A stretch of DNA of 64,000 nt from Verrucomicrobium sp. BvORR106. Its GTDB lineage: Bacteria; Verrucomicrobiota; Verrucomicrobiia; Verrucomicrobiales; Verrucomicrobiaceae. Within the stretch, counting starts at the first letter, position 1; every line of letters begins with the position of its first letter. The notes under the pieces are model-generated. The model saw nothing but the letters and a program-made list of their open reading frames with translations, searched no databases and was not told the origin of the DNA. The stretch lies in the NCBI RefSeq assembly GCF_000739655.1, contig NZ_BATR01000118.1, positions 62,001 through 126,000 of the forward strand. Reading direction: 5' to 3'. Shown piece by piece: positions 25,705 to 35,696 of the stretch. The position numbers and the translations under genes were made by a program.

Positions 25705-28218
25705 TCAAACGTTGTCGGCTGAGGTGTCTGCCCGGCGCGAGGCGGCGCTGGCCGCACCGTTCTTTTTGGCATTCCACTTCCAGTCGCGGATATCGGGCAC
25801 GTCGTCACCATGCTCGCAGATGTACACCCGGTGCCGGTGGAGCTGTTCCTGGACGAACTGCAGGATGTAGCCCAGGCGGCTGCCCAGACGGGCGACGCGG
25901 CTCAACGCATCTCCCATGAGGGTGAAGCGGTCCAGTTGATTGAGCACGCACATATCAAACGGTGTGGTGGTCGTGCCTTCCTCCTTGTAGCCACGCACAT
26001 GGAGGTTGCAGTGGTTCGTCCGGCGATAGGTCAGACGGTGAATGAGCCAGGGGTAGCCGTGGAAGGCGAAGATGACGGGCTTGTCCTTCGTGAAGATGGC
26101 GTCGAACTCCCGGTCATGCAGCCCATGGGGGTGCTCCTCGACCGGCTGGAGCTTCATGAGGTCCACGACGTTTACCACTCGAACCTTCACATCCGGCGCG
26201 TGCTGGCGCATGAGCTCCACTGCCGCCAGGGTCTCCAGGGTGGGCACGTCGCCACAGCAGGCCATGACGACATCGGGCTCGCCTCCCTGATCATTGCTGG
26301 CCCAGCTCCAGATGCCCACCCCGGCGGCGCAGTGTTGGGCGGCCTCCTGCATGGTGAGCCACACCGGAGCAGGTTGTTTCCCTGCGACCACCACATTCAC
26401 ATAGTTGCGGCTGCGCAGGCAGTGGTCCGTCACGCTCAACAGGGTGTTGGCATCGGGGGGGAGATACACGCGGATGACCTCTGACTTCTTGTTGATGACG
26501 TGGTCGAGGAAGCCCGGATCCTGGTGGCTGAAGCCATTGTGATCCTGCCGCCAGACATGAGAGCTGAGCAGGTAGTTGAGTGAGGCGATGGGGCGACGCC
26601 AGGGGATGTGACGGCAGACTTTCAACCACTTCGCATGCTGGTTGAACATGGAGTCAATGATGTGGATGAACGCCTCGTAGCAACTGAAGAATCCGTGGCG
26701 TCCGGTGAGCAGATAGCCTTCCAGCCAGCCTTGGCACTGGTGCTCGGAGAGGACCTCCATGATCCGTCCATCGGGGGACAGGTGATCGTCCTCGGGCAGG
26801 ATCTCGGCAGCGTAGGCGCGTGTGGTCACCTGGAGGGCGTCCTGCCAGCGGTTCGAGTTGTTTTCATCCGGGCTAAAGAGGCGGAAGTTCTGCATCTCCA
26901 GATTGAGCTTCATCACATCCCGGAGGAAACGGCCCATCTCGCGGGTGGCCTCGGCGAAGTTCTCTCCCGGCGCCGGGCACTTGATGGCGTAGTCGCGGAA
27001 GTCTGGCAGGCGGAGATCGCGTAGCAGGAGACCGCCGTTGGTGTGAGGGTTGTCGCTCATGCGACGCGTGCCAGTTGGGGCGAGGCTGGCGATATCTTCA
27101 TGGAGATGACCTGTGGCATCAAAGAGTTCCTCGGGGCGGTAGCTCTTCATCCAGCCCTCCAGCACCCGTACATGCTCAGGCTTGTCCATGTCCCCCATGG
27201 GCACCTGGTGGGCGCGCCAGTAGCCTTCGCACTTGAGTCCATCGATCTCCTTGGGGCAGGTCCAGCCTTTGGGGGTGCGGAGCACGATCATGGGCCAGGC
27301 AGGGCGGCCCTGAAAGCCATGTTTCCGTGCGTTCTTCCAGATGGCCTGAATCTCTGTCGTTGCCTGATCCAGCGTCTCCGCCATCTGCTGGTGGAGGATG
27401 GCGGGATCATCCCCCTCTACGAACCACGGGCGGTAGCCCATGCCTTCGAAGAACTTCTGGAGCTCCTCGTGAGGAATGCGGGCGAGGAAACAAGGATTCG
27501 CGATCTTGTAGCCGTTCAGGTGGAGGATGGGCAGCACGGCACCATCGCGCACCGGGTTGATGAACTTGTTGCCGTGCCAGCCGGTGGCCAGAGGGCCTGT
27601 CTCAGCTTCTCCATCACCCACGATGGTTGGGATGATGAGGTCGGGATTGTCAAAGGCTGCCCCGTAGGCGTGAGAAAGGGAGTAACCGAGCTCGCCCCCT
27701 TCATGAATAGAGCCGGGCGTCTCCGGGGCGACGTGGCTGGGAATGCCTCCGGGAAAGGAGAATTGCTTGAAGAGGCGCTGCATGCCCACCTCATCCTCGC
27801 TGATCTCAGGATAGACTTCGCTGTACGTTCCTTCGAGGTACGTATTGGCCACAATGCCGGGGCCTCCATGCCCAGGGCCCGTGATGAGCAGCATGTTCAG
27901 GTCCTGCTCTTTGATGATCCGGTTGAGATGAACGTAGATGAAGTTCAATCCCGGCGTAGTGCCCCAGTGGCCGAGCAGGCGCGGCTTGATGTGCTCACGC
28001 TTGAGCCGCTTCGTCAGCAGGGGATTGTCCCGAAGATAGATCTGGCCGACTGAGAGATAGTTGGCCGCACGCCACCAGGCATCCATTCGTGCGAGCTGGT
28101 CATCAGAGAGCGGTCCTTTTTCCGTGCGATGCGTCGGCTTCTGCCCCTGGGTGTTTTGTTTGGCAGTCGCTGCTGAGCTGGTTTTGCCGGATGGAGATTT
28201 GCGGGAAGTTTTGCTCAT
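25705..28218 (-). CDS. xfp: D-xylulose 5-phosphate/fructose 6-phosphate phosphoketolase
   Basis: Thiamine-diphosphate enzyme that splits xylulose 5-phosphate (or fructose 6-phosphate) with phosphate to give acetyl phosphate and glyceraldehyde 3-phosphate (or erythrose 4-phosphate). The 837-residue length is in the normal range. Visible signatures are [51 protein letters not shown], the ThDP motif [20 protein letters not shown], and the C-terminal [33 protein letters not shown]. The first 35 residues are a Ser/Thr/Lys-rich extension. It lies between moxR and DUF58 with short gaps (32 and 15 bases) on the same strand, an unusual place for a carbon-metabolism gene. Confidence 0.96.
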   Translation of the reverse strand: MSKTSRKSPSGKTSSAATAKQNTQGQKPTHRTEKGPLSDDQLARMDAWWRAANYLSVGQIYLRDNPLLTKRLKREHIKPRLLGHWGTTPGLNFIYVHLNRIIKEQDLNMLLITGPGHGGPGIVANTYLEGTYSEVYPEISEDEVGMQRLFKQFSFPGGIPSHVAPETPGSIHEGGELGYSLSHAYGAAFDNPDLIIPTIVGDGEAETGPLATGWHGNKFINPVRDGAVLPILHLNGYKIANPCFLARIPHEELQKFFEGMGYRPWFVEGDDPAILHQQMAETLDQATTEIQAIWKNARKHGFQGRPAWPMIVLRTPKGWTCPKEIDGLKCEGYWRAHQVPMGDMDKPEHVRVLEGWMKSYRPEELFDATGHLHEDIASLAPTGTRRMSDNPHTNGGLLLRDLRLPDFRDYAIKCPAPGENFAEATREMGRFLRDVMKLNLEMQNFRLFSPDENNSNRWQDALQVTTRAYAAEILPEDDHLSPDGRIMEVLSEHQCQGWLEGYLLTGRHGFFSCYEAFIHIIDSMFNQHAKWLKVCRHIPWRRPIASLNYLLSSHVWRQDHNGFSHQDPGFLDHVINKKSEVIRVYLPPDANTLLSVTDHCLRSRNYVNVVVAGKQPAPVWLTMQEAAQHCAAGVGIWSWASNDQGGEPDVVMACCGDVPTLETLAAVELMRQHAPDVKVRVVNVVDLMKLQPVEEHPHGLHDREFDAIFTKDKPVIFAFHGYPWLIHRLTYRRTNHCNLHVRGYKEEGTTTTPFDMCVLNQLDRFTLMGDALSRVARLGSRLGYILQFVQEQLHRHRVYICEHGDDVPDIRDWKWNAKKNGAASAASRRADTSADNV

Positions 28219-28250
28219 GGTGGGGGATGGCTGGTGGGAAGGCGGCGATG

Positions 28251-29219
28251 CTAGATGACGGCAACCTGCTTGAGCAGTTCGTCCAGGACCGTGTCCTTGG
28301 TGGTGCCTTCCGCCTCCGCTTCATAGGTGAGGATCAGCCGGTGCCGCAGACAGGCATGGGTTACCTTTTGCACATCCTCCGGCGTGGCGGTGTCACGTCC
28401 ATCCAGCCAGGCCTTGGCCCGGGCTGCGCGGTCCAGCGCCAGGGTGCCGCGGGGACTGGCGCCCACGCGGATCCATTCTGAGAGCTTGGAGCCCTTGAAA
28501 TCCGCAGGACGGCGGGTCGCGGCAATGAGCGCTACGATGTATTTTTCCACGGCGTCAGAAATCTGGACGGCTAGCACCTCCTTGCGGGCATCCAGCACGG
28601 ATTGGGCGGCCACCTGGCCATTGGACGCCGGGGCCTGACCCGCGTCCTCACCACGTACGAGGCGGAGGATCTTGCGTTCGTCCTCGTCGCTGGAGTAACC
28701 GACGAAGACGTTCAGAAGGAAGCGATCCATCTGGGCCTCCGGCAGGGGATAGGTGCCCTCCTGTTCGATGGGGTTCTGCGTGGCGAGTACGAGGAATAAC
28801 TCAGGCAGGGGATGCGTGGTGCCTGCTACGGTGACCTGTCGCTCCTCCATGGCCTCCAGCAGGGCTGCCTGCGCCTTGGCAGGGGCGCGGTTGATTTCAT
28901 CCGCGAGAATGAGGTTGCCAAAGACGGGGCCGGGCTGGAAGACGAATTTGCCGCCCGCGCCTTCACCGGTGTACATCTCCGTACCGGTGATGTCACTCGG
29001 AAGCAGATCGGGGGTGAACTGAATGCGGCTGAACTGGCTCTCGAGATTCTTGGCCAGTGTCTTGATGGTCCGGGTTTTCGCGAGTCCTGGGAGCCCCTCC
29101 ATGAGGAGGTGGCCATTGGCCAGCAGGGCGATGAGCAACTGGTCTACCACCGCCTCCTGGCCAATCACAGATGCGGAGATGCGCTTTTTGAGATCGAGGA
29201 TCTGATCGCGGCTGCTCAT
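28251..29219 (-). CDS. MoxR-family AAA+ ATPase
   Basis: Cytosolic AAA+ chaperone-like ATPase of 322 residues: Walker A GLPGLAKT (42-49), Walker [24 protein letters not shown] (Asp-Glu near 106-107), sensor 1 [25 protein letters not shown] and a C-terminal lid ending in [17 protein letters not shown]. MoxR proteins act with VWA proteins in folding or remodelling membrane-associated complexes. It is the first gene of the long minus-strand operon 29219-18056; about 100 bases separate it from the sulfatase gene upstream. Confidence 0.94.
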   Translation of the reverse strand: MSSRDQILDLKKRISASVIGQEAVVDQLLIALLANGHLLMEGLPGLAKTRTIKTLAKNLESQFSRIQFTPDLLPSDITGTEMYTGEGAGGKFVFQPGPVFGNLILADEINRAPAKAQAALLEAMEERQVTVAGTTHPLPELFLVLATQNPIEQEGTYPLPEAQMDRFLLNVFVGYSSDEDERKILRLVRGEDAGQAPASNGQVAAQSVLDARKEVLAVQISDAVEKYIVALIAATRRPADFKGSKLSEWIRVGASPRGTLALDRAARAKAWLDGRDTATPEDVQKVTHACLRHRLILTYEAEAEGTTKDTVLDELLKQVAVI

Positions 29220-29318
29220 GGCGCTGATGTCGTGGATGCTCTAGAACCTTGCTGCCGGACATCGTCCTCGACGGTTCTTGACCGCCGAAGACGATGCAGC
29301 AGATTTGTAGTGGATAAC

Positions 29319-30872
29319 TTACTTGCCCTTGGACCCGGCCTCGAGTTTCTCGATGATTTGATCAACCGAGAATGAAGCTGGACGTTGGCGGGGAGGGAAG
29401 TCCTTGTAGGTCTGCAAATACGCCCCTACTTTGGCTGCCGAAGGCAGCAGAAGGAAGGCGTGAGTAACCATGAAGTTGTCGTAGTAGGCTGACCCATCAA
29501 TGGCGTACTCATAAGGATCGCTGTTCAGGTCGATGATCTGAGGCGTGCGCAGAGTCGTCAGGGGATCGATCCATACCTGGACACCGACAGAGCGCTGCAC
29601 CTGGTAGATGTACTTGAAGCGCTCGTCACGGTAGGCCATCAGGTCCCCATCGTCACTGAAGTAGGCGAACTCTGGGCGGGCGCTCTTCTCGCTTTTGCCT
29701 GTGAGGTAGTCGAGCTGGTTGTAGCCATCCAGATGCACCTTGAAGGTCTTGTCCCCGGCAGTGACGCCTTTGGTGGCGTTTTCACGGAGTTTGGGATCGC
29801 CACCTGCTGCGGCCACCAGGGTGACCAGCCAGTCTTCTGCGCTGAAGAGGCCGGTAAAGTTCGTCCCCGGTTTGATCTTCCCGGGCCAGCGGATGAGAGC
29901 GGGCACCCGGAAGGCACCTTCCCAGTTGGTGTCCTTTTCCGAGCGGAACGGAGAGGCACCGCCATCTGGCCACATGCTCTTCATGGCACCGTTGTCGGTG
30001 GTGTAGATCACGATGGTGTTGTCGGCAATCTTGAGGTCATCGAGCTGCTTGAGCAGATCGCCTACCATGCCGTCATGCTCCACCATGCCGTCTCCCTGAG
30101 TGCCTGCGTTTGTCTTGCCCACTGAGGCTGGCTTCAAGTGGGTGTAGATGTGCATGCGGGTGGAGTTGTACCAGCAGAAGAAGGGTTTTCCCGCCTTGTG
30201 GCTGCGGTCGATGAAGTCCTTCGCTCCGGCAAGGAACTCCTCATCCACGGTTTCCATACGCTTCTTCGTGAGCGGGCCTGTATCTTCGATCTTCCCGTCG
30301 GACGTGCACTTCAACACACCGCGTGGGCCAAACTTCTTTTTGAACTCCGGATCCTTGGGGTAGTCAGGATTCTCCGGTTCCTCCTCCGCATTGAGGTGGT
30401 AGAGGTTGCCGAAGAATTCATCGAACCCATGAGCGGTGGGGAGAAATTCATCCCGGTCTCCCAGGTGATTCTTGCCAAACTGCCCGGTTTGGTAGCCGAG
30501 CGGCTTGAGGAACTCGGCAATGGTGGGGTCTTCCTTTTGCAGGCCAACATTCGCTCCTGGCAGGCCCACTTTCGTGAGGCCGGTGCGGAACGGACTTTGA
30601 CCCAAGATGAATGCCGCCCGTCCAGCCGTGCAACTCTGCTGGCCGTAGTAGCTGACAAAAACGCCCCCCTCGTTGCCAATGCGATCGATGTTGGGCGTGG
30701 TGAATCCCATCAGGCCTCGACTGTAGGCGCTGACGTTGGACTGGCCGATGTCGTCACCAAAGATGACGAGAATGTTGGGCTTCTTTGCAGAGCCCTGTGC
30801 CTGGAGCAGGCAGGGAAGGAGCAGCCCTGCCAGCAGGAGGACGGCTCTGAGTTTAGGGGTATATCGTTTCAT
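29319..30872 (-). CDS. exported arylsulfatase, Cys-type (sulfatase 1)
   Basis: Periplasmic sulfatase of the alkaline-phosphatase superfamily. From the ATG at 30872 (517 residues) there is a signal peptide (RAVLLLAGLLLPCLLQAQ), metal-binding FGDDIG with Asp40-Asp41, and active-site CTAGR beginning at Cys81, the residue turned into formylglycine by a maturase. GKNHLGD follows, then TDNGAMKSMWPDGG. Very similar to the sulfatase at 40582 (shared GQQSCTAGRAAF, GKNH.GDRDE, NLYHLNAEEEPE). The frame is open further upstream but that part is not supported. It is the last gene of the exported-protein cluster. Substrate unknown. Confidence 0.93.
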   Translation of the reverse strand: MKRYTPKLRAVLLLAGLLLPCLLQAQGSAKKPNILVIFGDDIGQSNVSAYSRGLMGFTTPNIDRIGNEGGVFVSYYGQQSCTAGRAAFILGQSPFRTGLTKVGLPGANVGLQKEDPTIAEFLKPLGYQTGQFGKNHLGDRDEFLPTAHGFDEFFGNLYHLNAEEEPENPDYPKDPEFKKKFGPRGVLKCTSDGKIEDTGPLTKKRMETVDEEFLAGAKDFIDRSHKAGKPFFCWYNSTRMHIYTHLKPASVGKTNAGTQGDGMVEHDGMVGDLLKQLDDLKIADNTIVIYTTDNGAMKSMWPDGGASPFRSEKDTNWEGAFRVPALIRWPGKIKPGTNFTGLFSAEDWLVTLVAAAGGDPKLRENATKGVTAGDKTFKVHLDGYNQLDYLTGKSEKSARPEFAYFSDDGDLMAYRDERFKYIYQVQRSVGVQVWIDPLTTLRTPQIIDLNSDPYEYAIDGSAYYDNFMVTHAFLLLPSAAKVGAYLQTYKDFPPRQRPASFSVDQIIEKLEAGSKGK

Positions 30873-30930
30873 GGCATCTTTGGTTTTGCGACTGAATGAA
30901 GTGATTGATCGAGTGAGTGACTGGGCCGTT

Positions 30931-31494
30931 TCACGCGGGAAGAGGGTGGCTGTGGCTGTGCTTCCGTAGTCTGAAGGCGAGCACAGAGAGAATGATCCCC
31001 AGGGCGATGGAGTAGGAGGCAATGATCCAGATCATGGCAATGGCCCCACCGCCCGGGAAGAGGATGACCAGGGCCCCAAAGACGACTGACGCCAGACCGG
31101 AAAGGATGAGCAGCCATTCGTTGGTTATTTCCTTGCGTAGGGCGATGGCCCCCGCGATCTCAAAGAGGCCACGCACCACGGCAGTGGCCCCCATGAAGAT
31201 GAGCAGCGCCAGGGCGCTCAGCCCCGGCCAAATTAAGACTGCGACACCTGCAGCGATGCTCACGACACCGATTAGGGCCAACCACCAGCGCGGGACGGCG
31301 GAGCCGCCCGTGATCGCCCCGACAAGAGCGAACACTCCGTCCACCAGTGCATAGGCTCCATAGAGGAGCACGAGTACCTTCAAGGTGAGCAGGGGCCACG
31401 TGAAGGCCAGGACGCCGAAGATCAGGGACAGGATGCCGCGCAGGAGCAGCCAGCCCCAGTTCCGGGACAACAGGTGGAGGAGGGATGTGTTCAT
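30931..31494 (-). CDS. HdeD-family (DUF308) membrane protein
   Basis: A 187-residue polytopic inner-membrane protein with about six hydrophobic helices; the repeated pattern of FGVLAFTWPLLTLKVLVLLYGAYALVDGV, AAGVAVLIWPGLSALALLIFMGATAVVRG and FGALVILFPGGGAIAMIWIIASYSIALG is the internally repeated HdeD/DUF308 unit. E. coli HdeD is linked to acid resistance; the role here is unknown. Start at 31494 (MNTSLLHLLSRNW) is preferred to 31527. Lies 58 bases before the sulfatase 1 start, probably same transcript. Confidence 0.88.
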   Translation of the reverse strand: MNTSLLHLLSRNWGWLLLRGILSLIFGVLAFTWPLLTLKVLVLLYGAYALVDGVFALVGAITGGSAVPRWWLALIGVVSIAAGVAVLIWPGLSALALLIFMGATAVVRGLFEIAGAIALRKEITNEWLLILSGLASVVFGALVILFPGGGAIAMIWIIASYSIALGIILSVLAFRLRKHSHSHPLPA

Positions 31495-31530
31495 AGCTTG
31501 CAGCGGGTCAGGTGGTTCGTGGCACAACTC

Positions 31531-31959
31531 TCACCACCAGAATCTTCCTGGAGCTCCGTAGCGGTAGCCGCCATAGCCCCAGGCACCGTACCAGTTCATG
31601 GCCGCAGCCTGGTTCATCTGCGCGGCTGAGTAGTTGTCCTGTGCGATCTTCTTCTGGATGGCGAGCTGCTGGTACCTTTGGTACTCGTCGTCCCCACCTA
31701 CGTAAGCCACCCCTTTGTCCTCGTCCTTGTATGCATAGAACGTCTTTCCGTTCACCGAGGCTCGATGCACCTTGTAGGAAGGCGCGGCCGCATAGGCGGC
31801 CTGCTGCTGCGGGGTTGATGGGGTCTTCACTCTAAAGCCAGCGGCGGAAAGCAGCGCTTCCTGGTTAGAGGCATCCATACTGGCGCAGCTGGATAGACCT
31901 GCCAGGCAACAGAGGCTCAGCAGGGTGCCGATGACGGCTGAAAATGAGATCGTTTTCAT
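31531..31959 (-). CDS. small lipoprotein
   Basis: A 142-residue product with a lipoprotein signal: SLCCLAGLSSCASMDA with lipobox LSSC and Cys25 as the lipidated residue. The mature chain has KTFYAYKDEDKGVAYVGGDDEYQRYQQLAIQKK, a Gln/Ala-rich helix, and a Gly/Tyr/Trp-rich C-terminus ending FWW. No family recognised. It precedes the HdeD-like gene by 36 bases on the same strand. Start at 31959 is chosen to head the signal; 31974 is also in frame. Confidence 0.78.
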   Translation of the reverse strand: MKTISFSAVIGTLLSLCCLAGLSSCASMDASNQEALLSAAGFRVKTPSTPQQQAAYAAAPSYKVHRASVNGKTFYAYKDEDKGVAYVGGDDEYQRYQQLAIQKKIAQDNYSAAQMNQAAAMNWYGAWGYGGYRYGAPGRFWW

Positions 31960-32020
31960 GGTTTTGGATTGCATGGCACTGTTTGCGTTTGTGTTTCCCT
32001 CATCCGCGGGGGCATCGCTG

Positions 32021-32893
32021 CTAGAGATCCTCGTAGGGCATTTCGAACATGCGCTTGACCGTGCCCATGTCCCCGGTCTTGAGCCCTTGAATGAACCACT
32101 TCACGCGCTGCTCCGAAGTGCCGTGCGTGTATTTCTCGGGAGAGGTGAACCGGCCCGCGCGCCGCTGCAGGCGATCATCGCCGATGGCGTTTGCGGACTT
32201 GATGGCGGACTCCACATCGCCCTCTTCGATAAAGTTGAACTGTTGCTGGCCGTAGTGCGCCCAGACGCCCGCGAGGTAGTCGGCCTGTAGTTCCAGGCGC
32301 ACGGACCAGCGGTTGAACTCCGCCTCCGGGACCGAGTCTCGCTTCTGGTCCACGAGACTGCTGTAGCCCAGCAGATTCTGCACGTGGTGACCGACTTCAT
32401 GGGCGATGACGTAGGCCTGGGAGAAGTCAGCAGCCGAGCCACCCAGCTGCTGCTGCAGTTCATTGAAGAAGGTGGGATCGAGATAGACCGTCTGATCTGC
32501 GGGGCAATAGAATGGGCCCACAGCTGCAGGGGCCAGTCCGCACCGTGTTTCAACACGCTCTGTAAACAGGACCATGCGTGGGGGATCGTACTGACGGCCG
32601 ATGCTGCGGAACTGCTGCTCCCACACCTTCTCAGTAAAGCCCAGGATGGTCGCGGCAAAACGGCGGCTGCGCACCTCCTCCGGGGTGAGCGGTCCCTGGG
32701 TCTCTGTGGTCTGCCCGGTCGGGCTGTTCTGCACGCCCTCCATGAGCTGGCTGAGCTGCTGCGGATCCACGCCTAGGAAATAACCGATGGCCAGGATCGC
32801 CAGAAGTCCCAGCCCCCCGCCCACGGCGGCCTTGGGGCGCATCCGACGGCGATCTTCGAGATTCGAGCTTTGTTCACCTTTTTCCCAGTCCAT
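32021..32893 (-). CDS. YpfJ-family putative neutral zinc metallopeptidase
   Basis: A membrane-anchored zinc protease of the PF04228 (YpfJ) family. The 290-residue protein has a cytosolic basic N-terminus (NLEDRRRMRPK), a membrane helix (about 21-41), and an extracytoplasmic domain with SRRFAATILGFTEKVWEQQF, PFYCPADQTVYLDPTFFNEL, the catalytic HEVGHHVQNLLG (HEVGH at 165-169) and the downstream ELQADYLAGVWAH zinc-ligand motif. GDDRLQRR and YTHGTSEQRVKWF are typical near the end. The start at 32893 (MDWEKG) matches the family. It is placed between the paralogue-A gene and the lipoprotein. Confidence 0.93.
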   Translation of the reverse strand: MDWEKGEQSSNLEDRRRMRPKAAVGGGLGLLAILAIGYFLGVDPQQLSQLMEGVQNSPTGQTTETQGPLTPEEVRSRRFAATILGFTEKVWEQQFRSIGRQYDPPRMVLFTERVETRCGLAPAAVGPFYCPADQTVYLDPTFFNELQQQLGGSAADFSQAYVIAHEVGHHVQNLLGYSSLVDQKRDSVPEAEFNRWSVRLELQADYLAGVWAHYGQQQFNFIEEGDVESAIKSANAIGDDRLQRRAGRFTSPEKYTHGTSEQRVKWFIQGLKTGDMGTVKRMFEMPYEDL

Positions 32894-32979
32894 GGCGGTG
32901 TCCTCCTTCGGTATGAGATGGTGGTTGCAGGTCAGTTCACGGGGGAATGGGGTGGGGGCTGCGGGGCTTTTCGTTGGAA

Positions 32980-34320
32980 TCAATTCAGCGGACCCTTGTT
33001 CTGGCGGTCCAGCAGCCGGATGCGGCGTTTTTCCATCTCCTGACGGCAACGCGGAGAGGCCGCTCCGGTGATGGCGATGGTGATCGTAGGTGGCTGCTTG
33101 CCATTGATCTGAATGGTCTGCAGCCATCGGGTGCACCGGTCGGCAAGCGGAGTCCAGCTCGCGTAGTCCCAATGCAGGGCGAGGAGGATGGAGCCATCCT
33201 TGAGAACGCAGTAGGGGGCGTTTTCATGGCGTTCGATGCGTGCGATCTGCCACTGCGCCTGTTGGAGCTGGGCCATGAGCTGTGCGGTCTCGGCGTAGAA
33301 GATGGCGTCCGTTTCCTCCGTGGTGGAGGCCGTGGCATCGCGTAGGAAGTTTTCCAGTCCGGTGACGCCTGTCAGAGCGCGGAGGGATTTGGTAAGCTGC
33401 GTTTGCTGCCACGGGGTGAACTGTCTGTTGGCGAGGAAGGCGGTGGAATCCGGAGGGCCTATGCCCAGAAGTTGCAGCTCGGTCAGGTTGCCCGTGCGCA
33501 GCGTGTTCTCATCCTTGTCGTAGATCTCCAGGGCGATCTGGGCGGCGGCGGTACCACGATTGAGCGCTGCGGCGGCCGCAACGGGATCTGCTGAAGCTTC
33601 GCCCATGACGAACTTAAACCCACCCAGCGCGAGGGCCCGGCTCATGCCATCCAGGCGACTCTGGAGTGCCGCATTGGTCGTGTAGGGATTGATGCCCAGC
33701 TTTCGACAGAGGTCACGCTTGGCCTTGGCGACGCCAGCTGTGCTTTTGATTGCGAATGACTGGTAGTCGCGGCGTTTCTCGTCGTTGTGCTCCTTCTTGA
33801 TGTCCTGACCCAGGCGTTGGAAGAACTTTCCGATGCCGGTGGTGTGTACCTCCTGCAGGGAGTCTTGAGTGGGGGGCACGTAGTCTTCAGCGGCATCTTC
33901 TTCTTCGTCGGAGGCCTCATGCAAGGCATCGCGATAGTCTTCGGTCCTCATGACATCATCCAGGCGCTTGATGGCACTGATCTCCGCAATGCGGTCCAGG
34001 AGCTGGCTGTTGCCGAAGGCGAGATAGGTGCCGTAGAAGGTGCTGTCGATGGCATAGGTGTTCACCCCCCAGTTGGTCGTCACACCCTCCCGCACCTGGA
34101 AGTGAGGGCCCGATACGAACACGGACTGAAGGATCTGGCTTGCCTTCAATGTGAGGACGTTTTCGTACTCTCCCGAATCGGGTGGCACGGGAGCGGGAAT
34201 CGGTGGCGGGAGCGGCGGATCCCCTGCCCTCTGGGGCAGGGGAGATTGGGCGCTGATCATGACGACCCCGGTGGCCAGGGTGAAGCCGCAGGCGATGAGA
34301 AAGGTGTGGGAAGTGATCAT
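32980..34320 (-). CDS. exported protein of unrecognised family, paralogue A
   Basis: A 446-residue exported protein (signal about 1-26, ending ISAQS) with a Pro-rich linker, then an unknown soluble domain. It is clearly homologous to the product at 43244-44512: both share a N-terminal YENVLTLKASQILQ/VLDAGTILQPQYVQGP region, DS.F.G/T.YA.GNS.L..RIAEI.AI, KAKRDL..+LG+.PY..N, and near the end WDYASWT followed by ITGAASPRCRQE / ITGVASPRVREE. No enzyme motif was recognised. It lies 86 bases upstream of the YpfJ gene and 18 bases after the HAD phosphatase stop. Confidence 0.85.
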   Translation of the reverse strand: MITSHTFLIACGFTLATGVVMISAQSPLPQRAGDPPLPPPIPAPVPPDSGEYENVLTLKASQILQSVFVSGPHFQVREGVTTNWGVNTYAIDSTFYGTYLAFGNSQLLDRIAEISAIKRLDDVMRTEDYRDALHEASDEEEDAAEDYVPPTQDSLQEVHTTGIGKFFQRLGQDIKKEHNDEKRRDYQSFAIKSTAGVAKAKRDLCRKLGINPYTTNAALQSRLDGMSRALALGGFKFVMGEASADPVAAAAALNRGTAAAQIALEIYDKDENTLRTGNLTELQLLGIGPPDSTAFLANRQFTPWQQTQLTKSLRALTGVTGLENFLRDATASTTEETDAIFYAETAQLMAQLQQAQWQIARIERHENAPYCVLKDGSILLALHWDYASWTPLADRCTRWLQTIQINGKQPPTITIAITGAASPRCRQEMEKRRIRLLDRQNKGPLN

Positions 34321-34338
34321 GTGGGTGGGGCTTAGTGC

Positions 34339-35316
34339 TCAATTTTCGCCCGGATAAATGGTGGCCCAGTCGTCCTTCATGCTGACCACCGTCCAGCCCT
34401 TGGCACTGGCTTCGTCCAGAGCCTTGTCCAGCTTGCCGATGTGGGACTGCCGGTCATAGGCCCACTCGCGATCAGCGTCGGTGTGGTGGACGAGCAGGGC
34501 AAAGCGCAATCCTGCACCTGCCGTGGTCCACTGTAGCATCTGCAGATCGCCGTCTGAGTTGCCGAACGCCATGAGCGGACGACGACCGATGTGGCTCTGT
34601 ATACCCGCTGGTTTGCCCTCCTTGTCGTCGATCAACTCGATCTCTGGGAGTTTCAGCAAGACAGGTTTGCCATCGCGGATCTCGTACTTGAGTTTGCCAC
34701 TTGAGCCCACGACCTGCTCTGGCGGAATGCCATAGACTCGCTCCGTCCATGGGCGCATGAACTCGATGCCACCGCCTGAGACGATGAAGGTCTTGAACCC
34801 GTTGGCCCGCAGGTAGGTGAGGAGTTCCAGCATGGGCTGATAGGTCATCTCCGTGTACAGCTTTCCGGATTTGGGATGTTTGGCCGTAGTGATCCAGTCC
34901 GTGACCGTCTGGCTGAACTCCTCCGTGGTCATGCCGGTGTGGGTGGCGGCCATGGTGGCCAGCAGGCCCTTCTCGCCCGCTGCCGCGACGCCCTTAAGGT
35001 CATTCTTCAGTACTGAGGCAAAGGGTTCCTGCGTCTGCCATTCCGGGTGCTGCGGCGCCAGGGCCTTGATGCGGTCAAAGACAAAGAAGGCCTGGAAATA
35101 GAGGGGTTGCTCTGCCCAGAGGGTGCCGTCATTGTCGAAGACGGCGATCCGTTCGGGCACGGGCACAAAGTTGGCTGATCCCTCCTTGGTCACCTTTTCC
35201 ACAAAGGCCAGGATCGCCTTCTTGGGCCCGGTGTCTTTCCAGGAGGGGAGAAGCTCATCGGCAAGCAAATGAGGGGCGCTTGCCGCCAGGGCAAGGAGGA
35301 GGATCAGAGGCTTCAT
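34339..35316 (-). CDS. exported HAD-superfamily phosphatase-like protein
   Basis: A 325-residue periplasmic HAD hydrolase: signal peptide about 1-19 (PLILLLALAASAPHLLA), motif I AVFDNDGTLW (Asp61, Asp63), a mostly helical cap (about 70-160), motif II FIVSGGGIEFM, a Lys region GSSGKLKYE, and motif IV MAFGNSDGDLQML. It resembles phosphoserine-phosphatase-like HAD enzymes often seen beside DUF1254 genes and sulfatases. The substrate is unknown. Its neighbours on both sides are exported proteins on the same strand. Confidence 0.88.
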   Translation of the reverse strand: MKPLILLLALAASAPHLLADELLPSWKDTGPKKAILAFVEKVTKEGSANFVPVPERIAVFDNDGTLWAEQPLYFQAFFVFDRIKALAPQHPEWQTQEPFASVLKNDLKGVAAAGEKGLLATMAATHTGMTTEEFSQTVTDWITTAKHPKSGKLYTEMTYQPMLELLTYLRANGFKTFIVSGGGIEFMRPWTERVYGIPPEQVVGSSGKLKYEIRDGKPVLLKLPEIELIDDKEGKPAGIQSHIGRRPLMAFGNSDGDLQMLQWTTAGAGLRFALLVHHTDADREWAYDRQSHIGKLDKALDEASAKGWTVVSMKDDWATIYPGEN

Positions 35317-35379
35317 GAGGTGATGGACTTGGTGGAGGGCGGAACTAGATGCGGTTCAGGAAACAGCGTCTGATTGACT

Positions 35380-35670
35380 TCAGCAGGTTCTCAGGAGCCT
35401 GAAGTAGCGGGAGGCATCGCGGTGATCCTCCGACTGTGATTTGATGGGGCTGTAAAAGTGGAGGAAGTGCTCGACTCGAACCGCCGCGTTCCCAGGGGCG
35501 CCGTAGAGCAGTCTGAACACCGGCGCATGAGTAAGATCGCGCTGTAGCCCGGTCACGGTGTTCGGGATCCCGTGATGGTAGGCAGGCGTGGTGAAGCTGG
35601 CACCTTCCAGAGGGGCTGTAGGGCTGCCAAGGAGGGATGCCGCGAGTGAAAGCAAATACAGGGTTGCCAT
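35380..35670 (-). CDS. small putative exported protein
   Basis: A 96-residue reading frame with a plausible signal peptide (ATLYLLSLAASLLGSPTAP) and a short mature part (HHGIPNTVTGLQRDLTHAP, EHFLHFYSP). It fits the 380-base gap between the DUF1254 gene at 35697 (26 bases) and the HAD gene (63 bases) on the cluster strand. No homologues recognised; it might be a degenerate remnant of a neighbouring gene, or no gene at all. Confidence 0.4.
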   Translation of the reverse strand: MATLYLLSLAASLLGSPTAPLEGASFTTPAYHHGIPNTVTGLQRDLTHAPVFRLLYGAPGNAAVRVEHFLHFYSPIKSQSEDHRDASRYFRLLRTC

Positions 35671-35696
35671 AAGAGGGGGGGATAGAAGTGGGGCAT

